From: Halobacteriales archaeon QS_9_68_42
Lineage (GTDB): Archaea > Halobacteriota > Halobacteria > Halobacteriales > Haloarculaceae
DNA length: 16,649 nt
Assembly: GCA_003022905.1 (NCBI GenBank)
Contig: PXSE01000018.1
Span: forward strand, 4,446 to 21,094
Reading direction: 5' to 3'
The notes under the pieces are model-generated. The model was given only the letters and a program-made list of their open reading frames with translations, had not been told where the DNA came from and did no database searches. Positions 1 through 5,142 of this stretch are shown in pieces. The position numbers were made by a program, and so were the translations under genes. Each line of letters begins with the position of its first letter. The first letter of the stretch is position 1.

Positions 1-211
1 TCGCTTCGCTCGCGTCCGGTAGCGACCAACGACTAACGCCGAGCGCCGGAGGCGCGAGGCGGCTGGAGGAGGGAGCTATCTTCCATCGAAGTGGTTCGAG
101 AGGCGCCGTCGACGCCTCTCGTCATCCAGCGAATCACCTTCGGCGATTCGCGTAGATTTTGGCAGGCGCTCGCCCTCGGCGAGCCGCAGGCTCGCCGTGT
201 AAAAAGCTCGG
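1..211. repeat. Gene-free stretch with three tandem hairpins (haloarchaeal palindromic repeat-like)
   Basis: I see no credible gene here; open frames on both strands are arginine/serine-rich and lack haloarchaeal acidic bias. The stretch carries three successive inverted repeats: 98-105 with 113-120 (8 bp perfect, 7-base loop), 129-135 with 145-151 (7 bp) and 177-185 with 189-197 (9 bp perfect, 3-base loop). Bases 1-14 contain the core TCGCTTCGCTCGCG, whose reverse complement recurs near 15922-15935 inside the MaoC gene. The arrangement suggests a dispersed palindromic repeat, or a structured transcript end downstream of the membrane-protein gene at 212-652. Function is unknown. Confidence 0.5.
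177..205 (-). terminator. Possible transcription end of the 212-652 gene
   Basis: Reading the minus strand, the stop codon at 214-212 is followed by a run of five T at 205-201 and then a 9-bp perfect hairpin (197-189 with 185-177). Archaeal termination depends mainly on T-tracts, so the T5 run just past the stop is the more relevant element. The hairpin could instead belong to the repeat in this stretch. Confidence 0.35.
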
Positions 212-652
212 TTAGTATAGCCGGAGCGCCTTCGCGTACCAGGCGCCCGCGGCCGGGAGCAGAGACGACGCGGCCGCCAGGACCCAGCGGTGGTACTCGA
301 CAATGGTCCCGGTGGTGAGCGGACCGACGAGCGGTTCGTCGGTGGTCAACTGCAGGGGCACCTCCGCGGGCACCGTCACCGCCCACAGCGCGAAAACGGC
401 GACGGTCGCCACCCCGAGGCCGAGCCCGAACCCGGCGGCCGTCTCGGGGTCGGTCCGGTCCTCGCGGCCGGCGGCGAAGACGACGACCGCCACAAGCGCC
501 AGTAGTCCGCCGACCCATGGCGAGAGGACGCCCGCCCCGTAGTAGTTGGCGACGGCCTTGCCGTCCACGACCCCGTATGGGACGGCGAGCAGGACCACCA
601 CGAGCAGCGAGGCGACGATGCCGACGGTCGGCGCGAGCCGTCTGCCGTCCAT
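212..652 (-). CDS. Small four-helix membrane protein (DUF7548-like)
   Basis: This 146-residue protein has four hydrophobic segments at about residues 9-27, 43-62, 74-94 and 118-140, with short polar loops, so it is an integral membrane protein. The loop after the second helix carries acidic and basic residues (GREDRTDPE), and the last loop has an EYHRW motif before the final helix. It resembles a haloarchaea-restricted family I recall as DUF7548, but I cannot verify that and its function is unknown. The ATG at 652 is supported by a TATA-like element (CCGTTAAGTC, centred near 679) 27 bases upstream, implying a leaderless transcript. It is divergent from the coiled-coil gene at 746. Confidence 0.8.
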   Translation of the reverse strand: MDGRRLAPTVGIVASLLVVVLLAVPYGVVDGKAVANYYGAGVLSPWVGGLLALVAVVVFAAGREDRTDPETAAGFGLGLGVATVAVFALWAVTVPAEVPLQLTTDEPLVGPLTTGTIVEYHRWVLAAASSLLPAAGAWYAKALRLY

Positions 653-674
653 GGTCGGGACTCCGGACGGCGAG

Positions 675-685
675 GACTTAACGGG
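675..685 (-). promoter_or_regulatory. TATA-like box of the 212-652 gene
   Basis: CCGTTAAGTC on the minus strand is centred 27 bases before the ATG at 652, the spacing expected for an archaeal leaderless promoter. Confidence 0.5.
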
Positions 686-745
686 GGCGGGTTCGGCCCG
701 TCACCGACCGCAAGGCACACGACCCCCGGTCCCGAAGCCGGCGGT

Positions 746-1087
746 ATGCCACTCGGAGGGGTCACCGACAAGGTGCAGAAAATCCTCGACACCGCCGAGG
801 AACTCTACCAGCGCGTCATGGAACTCCGCGAACAGATGATGGAGGTGAGCGAGACCGTTCAGGAGACCGACCGGAAGGTCGAGGCGCTCGAGAACAAGGT
901 CGACCACCAGAGCGCCATCCTCGAGGCGCTCGCCGAACGGGAGGGCGTTGACGTCGACGAACTCGTCACGGAAGTCGCAATCGAGGAGGCCGAACCGGAC
1001 GAGGCGGCCGACGAAAGCGACGCCGCCGGCGCTGACGAGAACGGCAACGCGGTTTCCGAGGCCGAATCCGGCGACGAGGGAGCCTGA
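746..1087 (+). CDS. Small acidic coiled-coil protein (DUF5798-like)
   Basis: The product has 113 residues. Residues 5-60 form a continuous amphipathic helix with heptad-like spacing (VQKILDTAEELYQRVMELRE, then repeated E/V/L positions), a likely coiled coil. Residues 60-80 contain the segment ILEALAEREGVDVDEL, and residues 82-113 are a low-complexity acidic tail rich in E, D, A and G. It matches what I recall of the haloarchaeal DUF5798 family, whose function is unknown. The ATG at 746 has no strong TATA box; a weak candidate (CGCAAGGCA) lies near 710-718. Its stop at 1085-1087 directly abuts the stop of the converging CoA-binding gene at 1088, so the two genes leave no room for a separate terminator. 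Confidence 0.85.
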   Translation: MPLGGVTDKVQKILDTAEELYQRVMELREQMMEVSETVQETDRKVEALENKVDHQSAILEALAEREGVDVDELVTEVAIEEAEPDEAADESDAAGADENGNAVSEAESGDEGA

Positions 1088-1495
1088 CTACATCAACCGC
1101 TGGTACTCCACCTTCAGACAGCGGTCCTCGACGTACTTTTTGCCCGCATCCTCGACGCGCGCTCCGGCCTCGGGGTCGCGGATGCCCTGTTGGGTCCAGA
1201 CCACCGCGACGTCCTCGCGGTTGAGTGCCTCATTGACGACCCCGGCCACCTCGTCACTGGGTCGGAACACGTCGACGATGTCGACCGATTCCTCGACGTC
1301 GGAAAGCGAGTCGTAGGCCTCTCGCCCGAGCACCTCGTCGGCGTAGGGGTTGACCGGGAGCACGTCGTACCCTCGCTCGTGCATGAACTGTGGGATGTCG
1401 TGGGCGGCCTTGCCCGACGTCGTCGAACAGCCGACGACGGCGATGGTGTCGAGTTCGAGTATCGACCGGAGTTCGTCGTTGCTCTCGACTGGCAT
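1088..1495 (-). CDS. CoA-binding domain protein (YccU/CoA_binding_2 family)
   Basis: This 135-residue protein is a single Rossmann-type CoA-binding domain, near the usual size for stand-alone YccU-like members. The first strand and nucleotide loop are at residues 16-28 (TIAVVGCSTTSGK), followed by GYDVLPVNPYADEVLG at about 43-58, VDIVDVFRPSDEV at about 71-83 and VVWTQQGI at about 98-105. In the family these segments bind the CoA nucleotide; no catalytic activity is established for the stand-alone proteins. The ATG at 1495 is supported by a strong TATA element (CTTTTTATG, 1516-1524) about 25 bases upstream. It converges on the coiled-coil gene with no intergenic bases. Confidence 0.88.
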   Translation of the reverse strand: MPVESNDELRSILELDTIAVVGCSTTSGKAAHDIPQFMHERGYDVLPVNPYADEVLGREAYDSLSDVEESVDIVDVFRPSDEVAGVVNEALNREDVAVVWTQQGIRDPEAGARVEDAGKKYVEDRCLKVEYQRLM

Positions 1496-1515
1496 ACCCG
1501 AACTACAACGCGGCG

Positions 1516-1525
1516 CATAAAAAGC
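1516..1525 (-). promoter_or_regulatory. TATA box of the CoA-binding protein gene
   Basis: GCTTTTTATG on the minus strand lies about 25 bases before the ATG at 1495, consistent with leaderless transcription. Confidence 0.6.
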
Positions 1526-1539
1526 CTCCCGCGGGTCGG

Positions 1540-2373
1540 CTACAGGACGACCGCCGCGCGGCCGACAACGAACGCCACCGCCGCGGCGAACATCGAGATC
1601 TTCAGCCAGCGCTGGCTGACGGCCGGCGACCCGAAGGACCGGTAGGTCGCGCCGAGCATGACCGCGAGCGCCGGCGCCAGAACGACCAGGTACGGGAGGC
1701 CGAACGTGCCGAGCAGGTATGGTGCCGGACTCGCGACGACGGCGGCGACGACGAACCCCGCCGCGACGGCGAGCGCCCGTTTCCGGCCGAGGACGATGGG
1801 TAGCGTCCGGAGGCCCTCCTCGCGGTCGCCGGCGATGTCCTCGACATCCTTGACAATCTCGCGGGCCATCGTCGCGCTCGCCGCGAGGGCGAACAGCACG
1901 ATGACGGGCGAGAGGTTCCCTCCGACGGCGGCCCCGCCGTAGAGGAACGTGCTGCCGGTGAGGTACGCCACCAGCGCGTTCCCGACGCCCGGCAGGCCCT
2001 TGAACAGTTCCGTGTACGCGACCAGGGAAACGAGATTAATCAGGGCGATGGCGATAGCCAGGAGCGGCAACAGCAGCGTCAGGCCGACGGCGACGACGAA
2101 CAGCAGGATGCTGAACAGGAGCGCGCCGCGCGGCGACACCGCACCGCGGGGAATGGGCCGGTCGGGCCGATTGATGGCGTCGATTTCGCGGTCGAAGTAA
2201 TCGTTGATGGCGTTGCCGCCGCCCGTCGCGAGCACCGTTGCGACGGCGGCGATGGCCGTCGGCGCCGGCGCCGATAGCCCCCCGGCGACGAACGCGCCGA
2301 CGAACGTTAGTCCGCCCGCGGCGACGGTATTGCCCGGCCGGGTCAGCTCAAGGCACCCGCGAGCCCGCTCCAT
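1540..2373 (-). CDS. Digeranylgeranylglyceryl phosphate synthase (UbiA prenyltransferase)
   Basis: The 277-residue polytopic membrane enzyme belongs to the UbiA family. It is predicted to transfer the second geranylgeranyl group to geranylgeranylglyceryl phosphate, giving the archaeal ether-lipid core. The first Asp-rich motif is at residues 54-65 (NAINDYFDREID) followed by INRPDRPIPRG. The second is at 175-186 (KDVEDIAGDREE), leading into GLRTLPIVLG; both bind Mg-diphosphate in the family. About eight hydrophobic segments are visible, and the length matches archaeal DGGGP synthases. The INRPDRPIPRG segment and archaeal setting favour this over menaquinone-type MenA or heme-type CtaB. The ATG at 2373 has a weak TATA-like element at 2396-2405. 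The phosphomevalonate decarboxylase at 11267-12238 feeds the same lipid pathway. Confidence 0.9.
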   Translation of the reverse strand: MERARGCLELTRPGNTVAAGGLTFVGAFVAGGLSAPAPTAIAAVATVLATGGGNAINDYFDREIDAINRPDRPIPRGAVSPRGALLFSILLFVVAVGLTLLLPLLAIAIALINLVSLVAYTELFKGLPGVGNALVAYLTGSTFLYGGAAVGGNLSPVIVLFALAASATMAREIVKDVEDIAGDREEGLRTLPIVLGRKRALAVAAGFVVAAVVASPAPYLLGTFGLPYLVVLAPALAVMLGATYRSFGSPAVSQRWLKISMFAAAVAFVVGRAAVVL

Positions 2374-2430
2374 GTTTCCGGCTCTTGCGCCCGGCGCTTG
2401 AAGCCTCCGGAACCTTCGCCGAATGGACAG

Positions 2431-2440
2431 CGTTAAAAGC
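2431..2440 (+). promoter_or_regulatory. TATA box of tRNA-Arg
   Basis: CGTTAAAAGC lies about 28 bases before the first tRNA base, the expected archaeal promoter position. Confidence 0.6.
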
Positions 2441-2463
2441 GCCGTCCGGCTACGTGCGGCCGG

Positions 2464-2538
2464 GGGCGCTTAGCTCAGTCTGGACAGAGTACTTGGCTTC
2501 GGACCAAGCTGCCGCGGGTTCAAATCCTGCAGCGCCCA
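2464..2538 (+). tRNA. tRNA-Arg, anticodon UCG
   Basis: A full cloverleaf can be drawn. The acceptor stem is GGGCGCT (2464-2470) with AGCGCCC (2531-2537), followed by discriminator A (2538). The D-stem is GCTC with GAGT, the anticodon stem CTTGG with CCAAG, and the T-stem GCGGG with CCTGC around the loop TTCAAAT. The seven-base anticodon loop CTTCGGA places TCG at positions 34-36, reading the Arg codon CGA. No CCA is encoded, as is common in archaea, and there is no intron. The accessory island that follows (2539-4460) suggests the tRNA 3' end may have served as an integration site. Confidence 0.95.
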
Positions 2539-2736
2539 TCGATTTTGAACGGTTAAAATTTGCAAGACGGCAGCGGGATGAACCGTTGCCAGCCGCGCTT
2601 TTATGTACTTTGAGCGCTAACGATAAGATCGTGCTTTCGTTCGATAATCGAACGGAATGGAGTTCGTCACCGGAGTTCGCGTACAGCTGAACGAGTCGGG
2701 CGGGAGAAAACCAATCCACAGTGAGAAATCAGCGAG
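2539..2736. other. Intergenic stretch after tRNA-Arg with a GTTCGA palindrome
   Basis: No credible gene lies here. It is visibly richer in A+T than its surroundings. It contains a TATA-like tract on the plus strand (GCTTTTATGTACTTT, about 2597-2611) and a perfect 17-base palindrome at 2638-2654. A 34-codon plus-strand frame starting at 2658 has no coding support. Confidence 0.5.
2638..2654. repeat. Palindrome A: CGTTCGAT-A-ATCGAACG
   Basis: This is an 8-bp perfect inverted repeat around a single base. It is the most regular of four related palindromes (others at 3617-3631, 3504-3520 and 4423-4439), all confined to the island between the tRNA and the signalling genes. It could be a regulator's operator or a recombination/transposition site. 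Confidence 0.6.
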
Positions 2737-2877
2737 TTACTCGTCTTCGAGGGCGTCGTAAACGTCCCGATTCGCGTCCCAGTCTGCTGCCGCAACCCGC
2801 TGAACCAGCTCCCGTCGGATGTCATCCATCACTTCGTCAATCGGAGAGGTGGGCTCCGTCCCTTCTTCGGTCGCCAT
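2737..2877 (-). CDS. 46-residue acidic protein downstream of the doc-like gene
   Basis: The ATG at 2877 opens a 46-codon frame ending in TAA at 2737-2739. The sequence begins MATEEGTEPTSPIDEVMDDI, continues with a predicted amphipathic helix (RRELVQRVAAADWD) and ends VYDALEDE. Composition is typical of haloarchaeal acidic proteins and GC at third codon positions is high, supporting coding. It starts 25 bases after the inferred stop of the doc-like gene on the same strand, so it is probably cotranscribed. I do not recognise a family. Its size, helix and position make it a candidate partner (antitoxin-type) of the Doc protein, but that is inference, since Doc antitoxins usually precede the toxin. 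No Shine-Dalgarno-like sequence is visible. Confidence 0.55.
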   Translation of the reverse strand: MATEEGTEPTSPIDEVMDDIRRELVQRVAAADWDANRDVYDALEDE

Positions 2878-2902
2878 GTTCGAGCGGACGGTTCGAATGT
2901 GG

Positions 2903-3382
2903 TTAATCGTTCGGGTCCGACGAATCGTCGGTCAACCGTTCGACCCCATACTGAATCAGGTCCTCCCGCCACTCCTCGATCTCTTCGGCCAGGTCAAGTA
3001 CTTCGGTATGAGTTCGAAGATACTCCCTCCGTATCGACGCTCGCCTCGTCGGTTCCGAACTGTTTCAGGAGTGACCTGATTTCGTCATCGTATTCGAACC
3101 GATAGCCGTTGAGAACGTAGAAGACGACCGCGGCGTTGAGAGCGGTACGCTTGTTTGCATCGACGAAGGGATGGTTGGCGACGAGGAGCCGGAGGAGATG
3201 AAACGCCTTTTTTGGATCGTCTCCGGTGCTGAACTGAAGGTCCCTTTCTCAATGTAGTCCAGCGCAAACTCGATATCACCTTGATCCTGAGTACCAGAGG
3301 GGGTGTCAGGATACTCAGAAATGATGTCGTCGTGGATAGCGACAATATCCTCGACGGACGGATACCACACCGAGTCGGCCAT
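2903..3382 (-). pseudogene. Doc/Fic-family (death-on-curing) toxin gene, broken by two frameshifts
   Basis: The reading frame starts at ATG 3382 (MADSVWYPSVEDIVAIHDDI) and follows Doc-type proteins to APETIQK near 3213. It then continues only in another frame (AFHLLRLLVANHPFVDANKR), starting at 3206. This holds the Fic/Doc motif HPFVDANKR and runs through RFEYDDEIRSLLKQFGTDE. Near 3026-3035 it returns to the original frame (EYLRTHTEVLDLAEEIEEWR), ending at TAA 2903-2905. The first shift lies at a run of six A (CAAAAAAGG), equivalent to one lost base; the second equals one gained or two lost bases. Corrected length is about 159 residues, normal for the family. Doc proteins modify or phosphorylate translation factors such as EF-Tu. 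The TAA at 3383-3385 directly abuts this ATG, but no intact antitoxin frame precedes it. Sequencing error in the homopolymer cannot be excluded. Confidence 0.8.
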
Positions 3383-3503
3383 TTAGTTCCACGTCGAAGC
3401 CGGACAGTGTAGGTGTTGGCATTGATCGGATCGATGAATGATGTCGGGAAGCGTCTGTTTTCAGATACTCGATTTCGGCCGCCTCACAGCTCAAAGGCCG
3501 ATT

Positions 3504-3536
3504 CGTTCGTCAGTCGAACAAGCGCCTGCAACGCCA
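3504..3536. repeat. 33-base repeat copy C, containing a GTTCG palindrome
   Basis: These 33 bases match 4423-4455 at 27 of 33 positions. The left half is the palindrome GTTCG-n5-CGAAC and the right half ends CCTGCAACGCCA. That end resembles the tRNA-Arg 3' end CCTGCAGCGCCCA (2526-2538). Together with copy D it brackets the DUF433/DUF5615 pair as an imperfect direct repeat. Confidence 0.6.
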
Positions 3537-3616
3537 ATCCGATTCCCGAACGACCGACATCCGACAGACGGTGTCGGGTCACTGATAGAGCGACGCTGGC
3601 TACCGAACTTTATCTT

Positions 3617-3631
3617 GTTCGATAGTCGAAC
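3617..3631. repeat. Palindrome B: GTTCGA-TAG-TCGAAC
   Basis: A 6-bp perfect inverted repeat with a 3-base centre, related to palindromes A, C and D. On the minus strand it is directly followed by a TATA-like AAGATAAAG, a layout that would suit an operator beside a promoter, although no intact gene follows. Confidence 0.55.
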
Positions 3632-3727
3632 GATTCCGTCCGGGTAGGGTGCCGTCTGGTGGTTCGCCCCTATCCAAGCCGGTCGGCATTCAGGAGATTA
3701 GTCGCCAATCGTGGACTGCGACTCGCT

Positions 3728-4072
3728 TCAGTCCCATGCGTCGAGTTCCTCACGACCGGCGAAGGCGTTACGACTCGGATACGTATCGACCAGAGTGATG
3801 AGCGCGGACGCGACGCGGTAGGCTGGCATCGTATCGTCGTAGAGAAGAACAACACCGGTGTGAGAATCGCTCGGAAGATTTCCGAAGTCCTTCACGTCAC
3901 TCGTGACGACGACGAGATCGTGTTCACGAGCGTACGGCAGCACGTCGTCTTCGTCGTCCACGCCCTCTCCGAGAGCGTCCCGAACGTGTTCGGCGTACAA
4001 CCCCTCCTTGTCGAGGTACGTAGCTACCTTCGGGTCGATATTCTCATCGAGAAGGAACTGCCACTCGGCCAT
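3728..4072 (-). CDS. DUF5615 PIN-like protein (predicted toxin)
   Basis: This 114-residue protein belongs to the PIN-like DUF5615 family, predicted nucleases of type II toxin-antitoxin modules. Acidic positions expected for a PIN-type metal site are visible: D9-E10 in FLLDENIDP, the D39-D43 cluster in VDDEDDVLPYA, and D59 and D62 in VVVTSDVKDFGNL. The segment GVVLLYDDTMP (73-83) is also typical. The ATG at 4072 lies one base after the stop of the DUF433 gene, so the two are surely cotranscribed and probably translationally coupled. Length matches the family and the frame is intact, in contrast to the neighbouring broken doc-like gene. Nuclease activity is a family prediction, not shown by the sequence. 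Confidence 0.88.
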   Translation of the reverse strand: MAEWQFLLDENIDPKVATYLDKEGLYAEHVRDALGEGVDDEDDVLPYAREHDLVVVTSDVKDFGNLPSDSHTGVVLLYDDTMPAYRVASALITLVDTYPSRNAFAGREELDAWD

Positions 4073-4073
4073 C

Positions 4074-4367
4074 TCAGGCCGTATCCGGTTCGACGCCGTC
4101 GGGTCGTTCTATGGATTCACGGAACTCCTCGAACGCCGTTTCACGCTCGGCCTCGACGTCGCCCATCTCCCGGGGGTGGTCGTGGTAGTACGCGAGCGCA
4201 TGATAGACGTCTGCGACGTCCAGGTCGTATCGGTCCGCGACTGCTTCGGGACCGACGCCACGGTCCTCGACGAGGGCGTACACCTGCCGGACGCTAACGC
4301 GTCGTCCCGCGACGTGAGGTTCGTCCATTAGTTTGCGGGCGACACGGCGCGGTTCCCGCTCCGCCAT
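4074..4367 (-). CDS. DUF433 helix-turn-helix protein (predicted antitoxin)
   Basis: This 97-residue protein carries the DUF433 winged-helix-like fold. Residues 20-35 read VAGRRVSVRQVYALVE, and residues 38-63 form a helix-turn-helix region (GPEAVADRYDLDVADVYHALAYYHDH). The acidic C-terminal tail (about 64-97) may cover the toxin. DUF433 proteins typically precede DUF5615 PIN-like proteins and are taken as their antitoxins and autoregulators. The ATG at 4367 is preferred over upstream in-frame starts because a TATA-like GCTTTTGC (4391-4398) lies 27 bases upstream, while the region further upstream encodes a non-acidic, R/T-rich translation. Palindrome D lies at about -56 to -72 and is a candidate operator. 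Confidence 0.87.
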   Translation of the reverse strand: MAEREPRRVARKLMDEPHVAGRRVSVRQVYALVEDRGVGPEAVADRYDLDVADVYHALAYYHDHPREMGDVEAERETAFEEFRESIERPDGVEPDTA

Positions 4368-4390
4368 ACGCCTCACTACTGTCTGCTGTC

Positions 4391-4398
4391 GCAAAAGC
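4391..4398 (-). promoter_or_regulatory. TATA-like box of the DUF433/DUF5615 operon
   Basis: GCTTTTGC on the minus strand is centred about 27 bases before the DUF433 ATG at 4367. Confidence 0.5.
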
Positions 4399-4422
4399 GT
4401 TCGCCCGTGGAACTGCGGGCGT

Positions 4423-4455
4423 CGTTCGACAGTCGAATGAGTGCCTGCGGCGCCA
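4423..4455. repeat. 33-base repeat copy D, with palindrome GTTCGACAGTCGAAT
   Basis: It matches copy C (3504-3536) at 27 of 33 bases and ends CCTGCGGCGCCA, again resembling the tRNA-Arg 3' end. It lies between the stop of the DUF7504-type gene (4465) and the DUF433 promoter. It could therefore be an operator, the distal boundary of the island, or a transcript-end hairpin for the upstream signalling operon. Confidence 0.6.
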
Positions 4456-4464
4456 TTTTTCCTG

Positions 4465-5142
4465 TCAGTTGCCGTCGTCGGACGCACGCCGGGGCAGCAG
4501 GGGCGCCGGCACCGTGAGCCACCCTTCGGGCTGGTCCGGCAGGCCGTGAATCCGTATCTCGTTCTCGTCGTCGTCGGCCCCGCGGACCTCGATGTAGCCG
4601 TCACAGACCTGCGAGATGGTCTCCAGCGTCTCCCGCTCGTGGGCGGTGGCGTCGATGACGAATACCATCAGCCCGCCGCCGTTCTCGATGCGGCTCGAGA
4701 CGGTGTTCAGGAACCGGACGATCTTCCGGAGGTCGTGGGCCTCAAGAATCGACGAGAGGGTCTGGACGCCGGCGAGCACGCGGCGGGCGCCCTGTTCGGA
4801 GAGGTTCTCGTGGACGACGGAGAACTTAATGCCCATGCTCGTCAGGTCGTCCTCGGGGAGCGGTTCGACGTCGACATCGGCGTCCGGGTCGCCCCCGGCG
4901 TCGCCGGTGCCGTCTATCAGCTGGAGGTCCGTCTCCTCGGGGTCGAGTTCGAACTCCGCACACTGGGTGAGCAGGTCGTCGCCGGGGGTGTCCGTCGCAA
5001 CGAACAGCACGCCGTCGTCCGGGTTACACCCCATCGAGAGTAGCAGTGTCCCGAGCGTCTGGGCCCTGTCGAGGTCGGAACTTCCGACGACGAGCGTGGT
5101 ACCGGGGCCGATGGTCTCGATGGGTAAGGCGGGAGTGCTCAT
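4465..5142 (-). CDS. RecA-like DUF7504-type signalling protein without a P-loop
   Basis: The product has 225 residues and resembles haloarchaeal RecA/RAD55-like proteins I recall as DUF7504. Strands of the fold can be seen: TTLVVGSSDL (14-23) where the Walker A motif should be, GVLFVATDTPGDDLL (44-58), then LMVFVIDATAHE, the Walker B-like strand. The expected GxxxxGK(T/S) is absent; the loop reads GSSDLDRAQTL, so nucleotide binding is probably lost or altered. An acidic linker (DAGGDPDADVDVEPLPEDD) separates the halves. The gene overlaps the upstream GAF gene by four bases (ATGA), implying translational coupling and a shared role, probably in sensory signalling. The function is not established. 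Confidence 0.8.
   Translation of the reverse strand: MSTPALPIETIGPGTTLVVGSSDLDRAQTLGTLLLSMGCNPDDGVLFVATDTPGDDLLTQCAEFELDPEETDLQLIDGTGDAGGDPDADVDVEPLPEDDLTSMGIKFSVVHENLSEQGARRVLAGVQTLSSILEAHDLRKIVRFLNTVSSRIENGGGLMVFVIDATAHERETLETISQVCDGYIEVRGADDDENEIRIHGLPDQPEGWLTVPAPLLPRRASDDGN

Larger units (their letters stand above)
3386..3727. other. Gene-free stretch between the two toxin modules
   Basis: This 342-base stretch has no intact gene. It holds palindrome C (3504-3520, part of a 33-base repeat) and palindrome B (3617-3631). On the minus strand a TATA-like AAGATAAAG lies beside palindrome B. Between 3480 and 3383 one minus-strand frame reads NRRFPTSFIDPINANTYTVR followed by LRRGT, which looks protein-like but has no start and follows a TGA. 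It may be the remnant of an antitoxin gene that once preceded doc. Confidence 0.45.

Noticed and set aside
2658..2762. 34-codon plus-strand frame after palindrome A
   Set aside because: It overlaps the end of the 46-residue gene, has serine-rich shadow composition and no family resemblance.
4368..4604. N-terminal extension of the DUF433 protein to an ATG at 4604
   Set aside because: The extension is R/T/P-rich, overlaps the coding end of the DUF7504-type gene and lies upstream of the well-spaced TATA-like box, so the ATG at 4367 is the better start.
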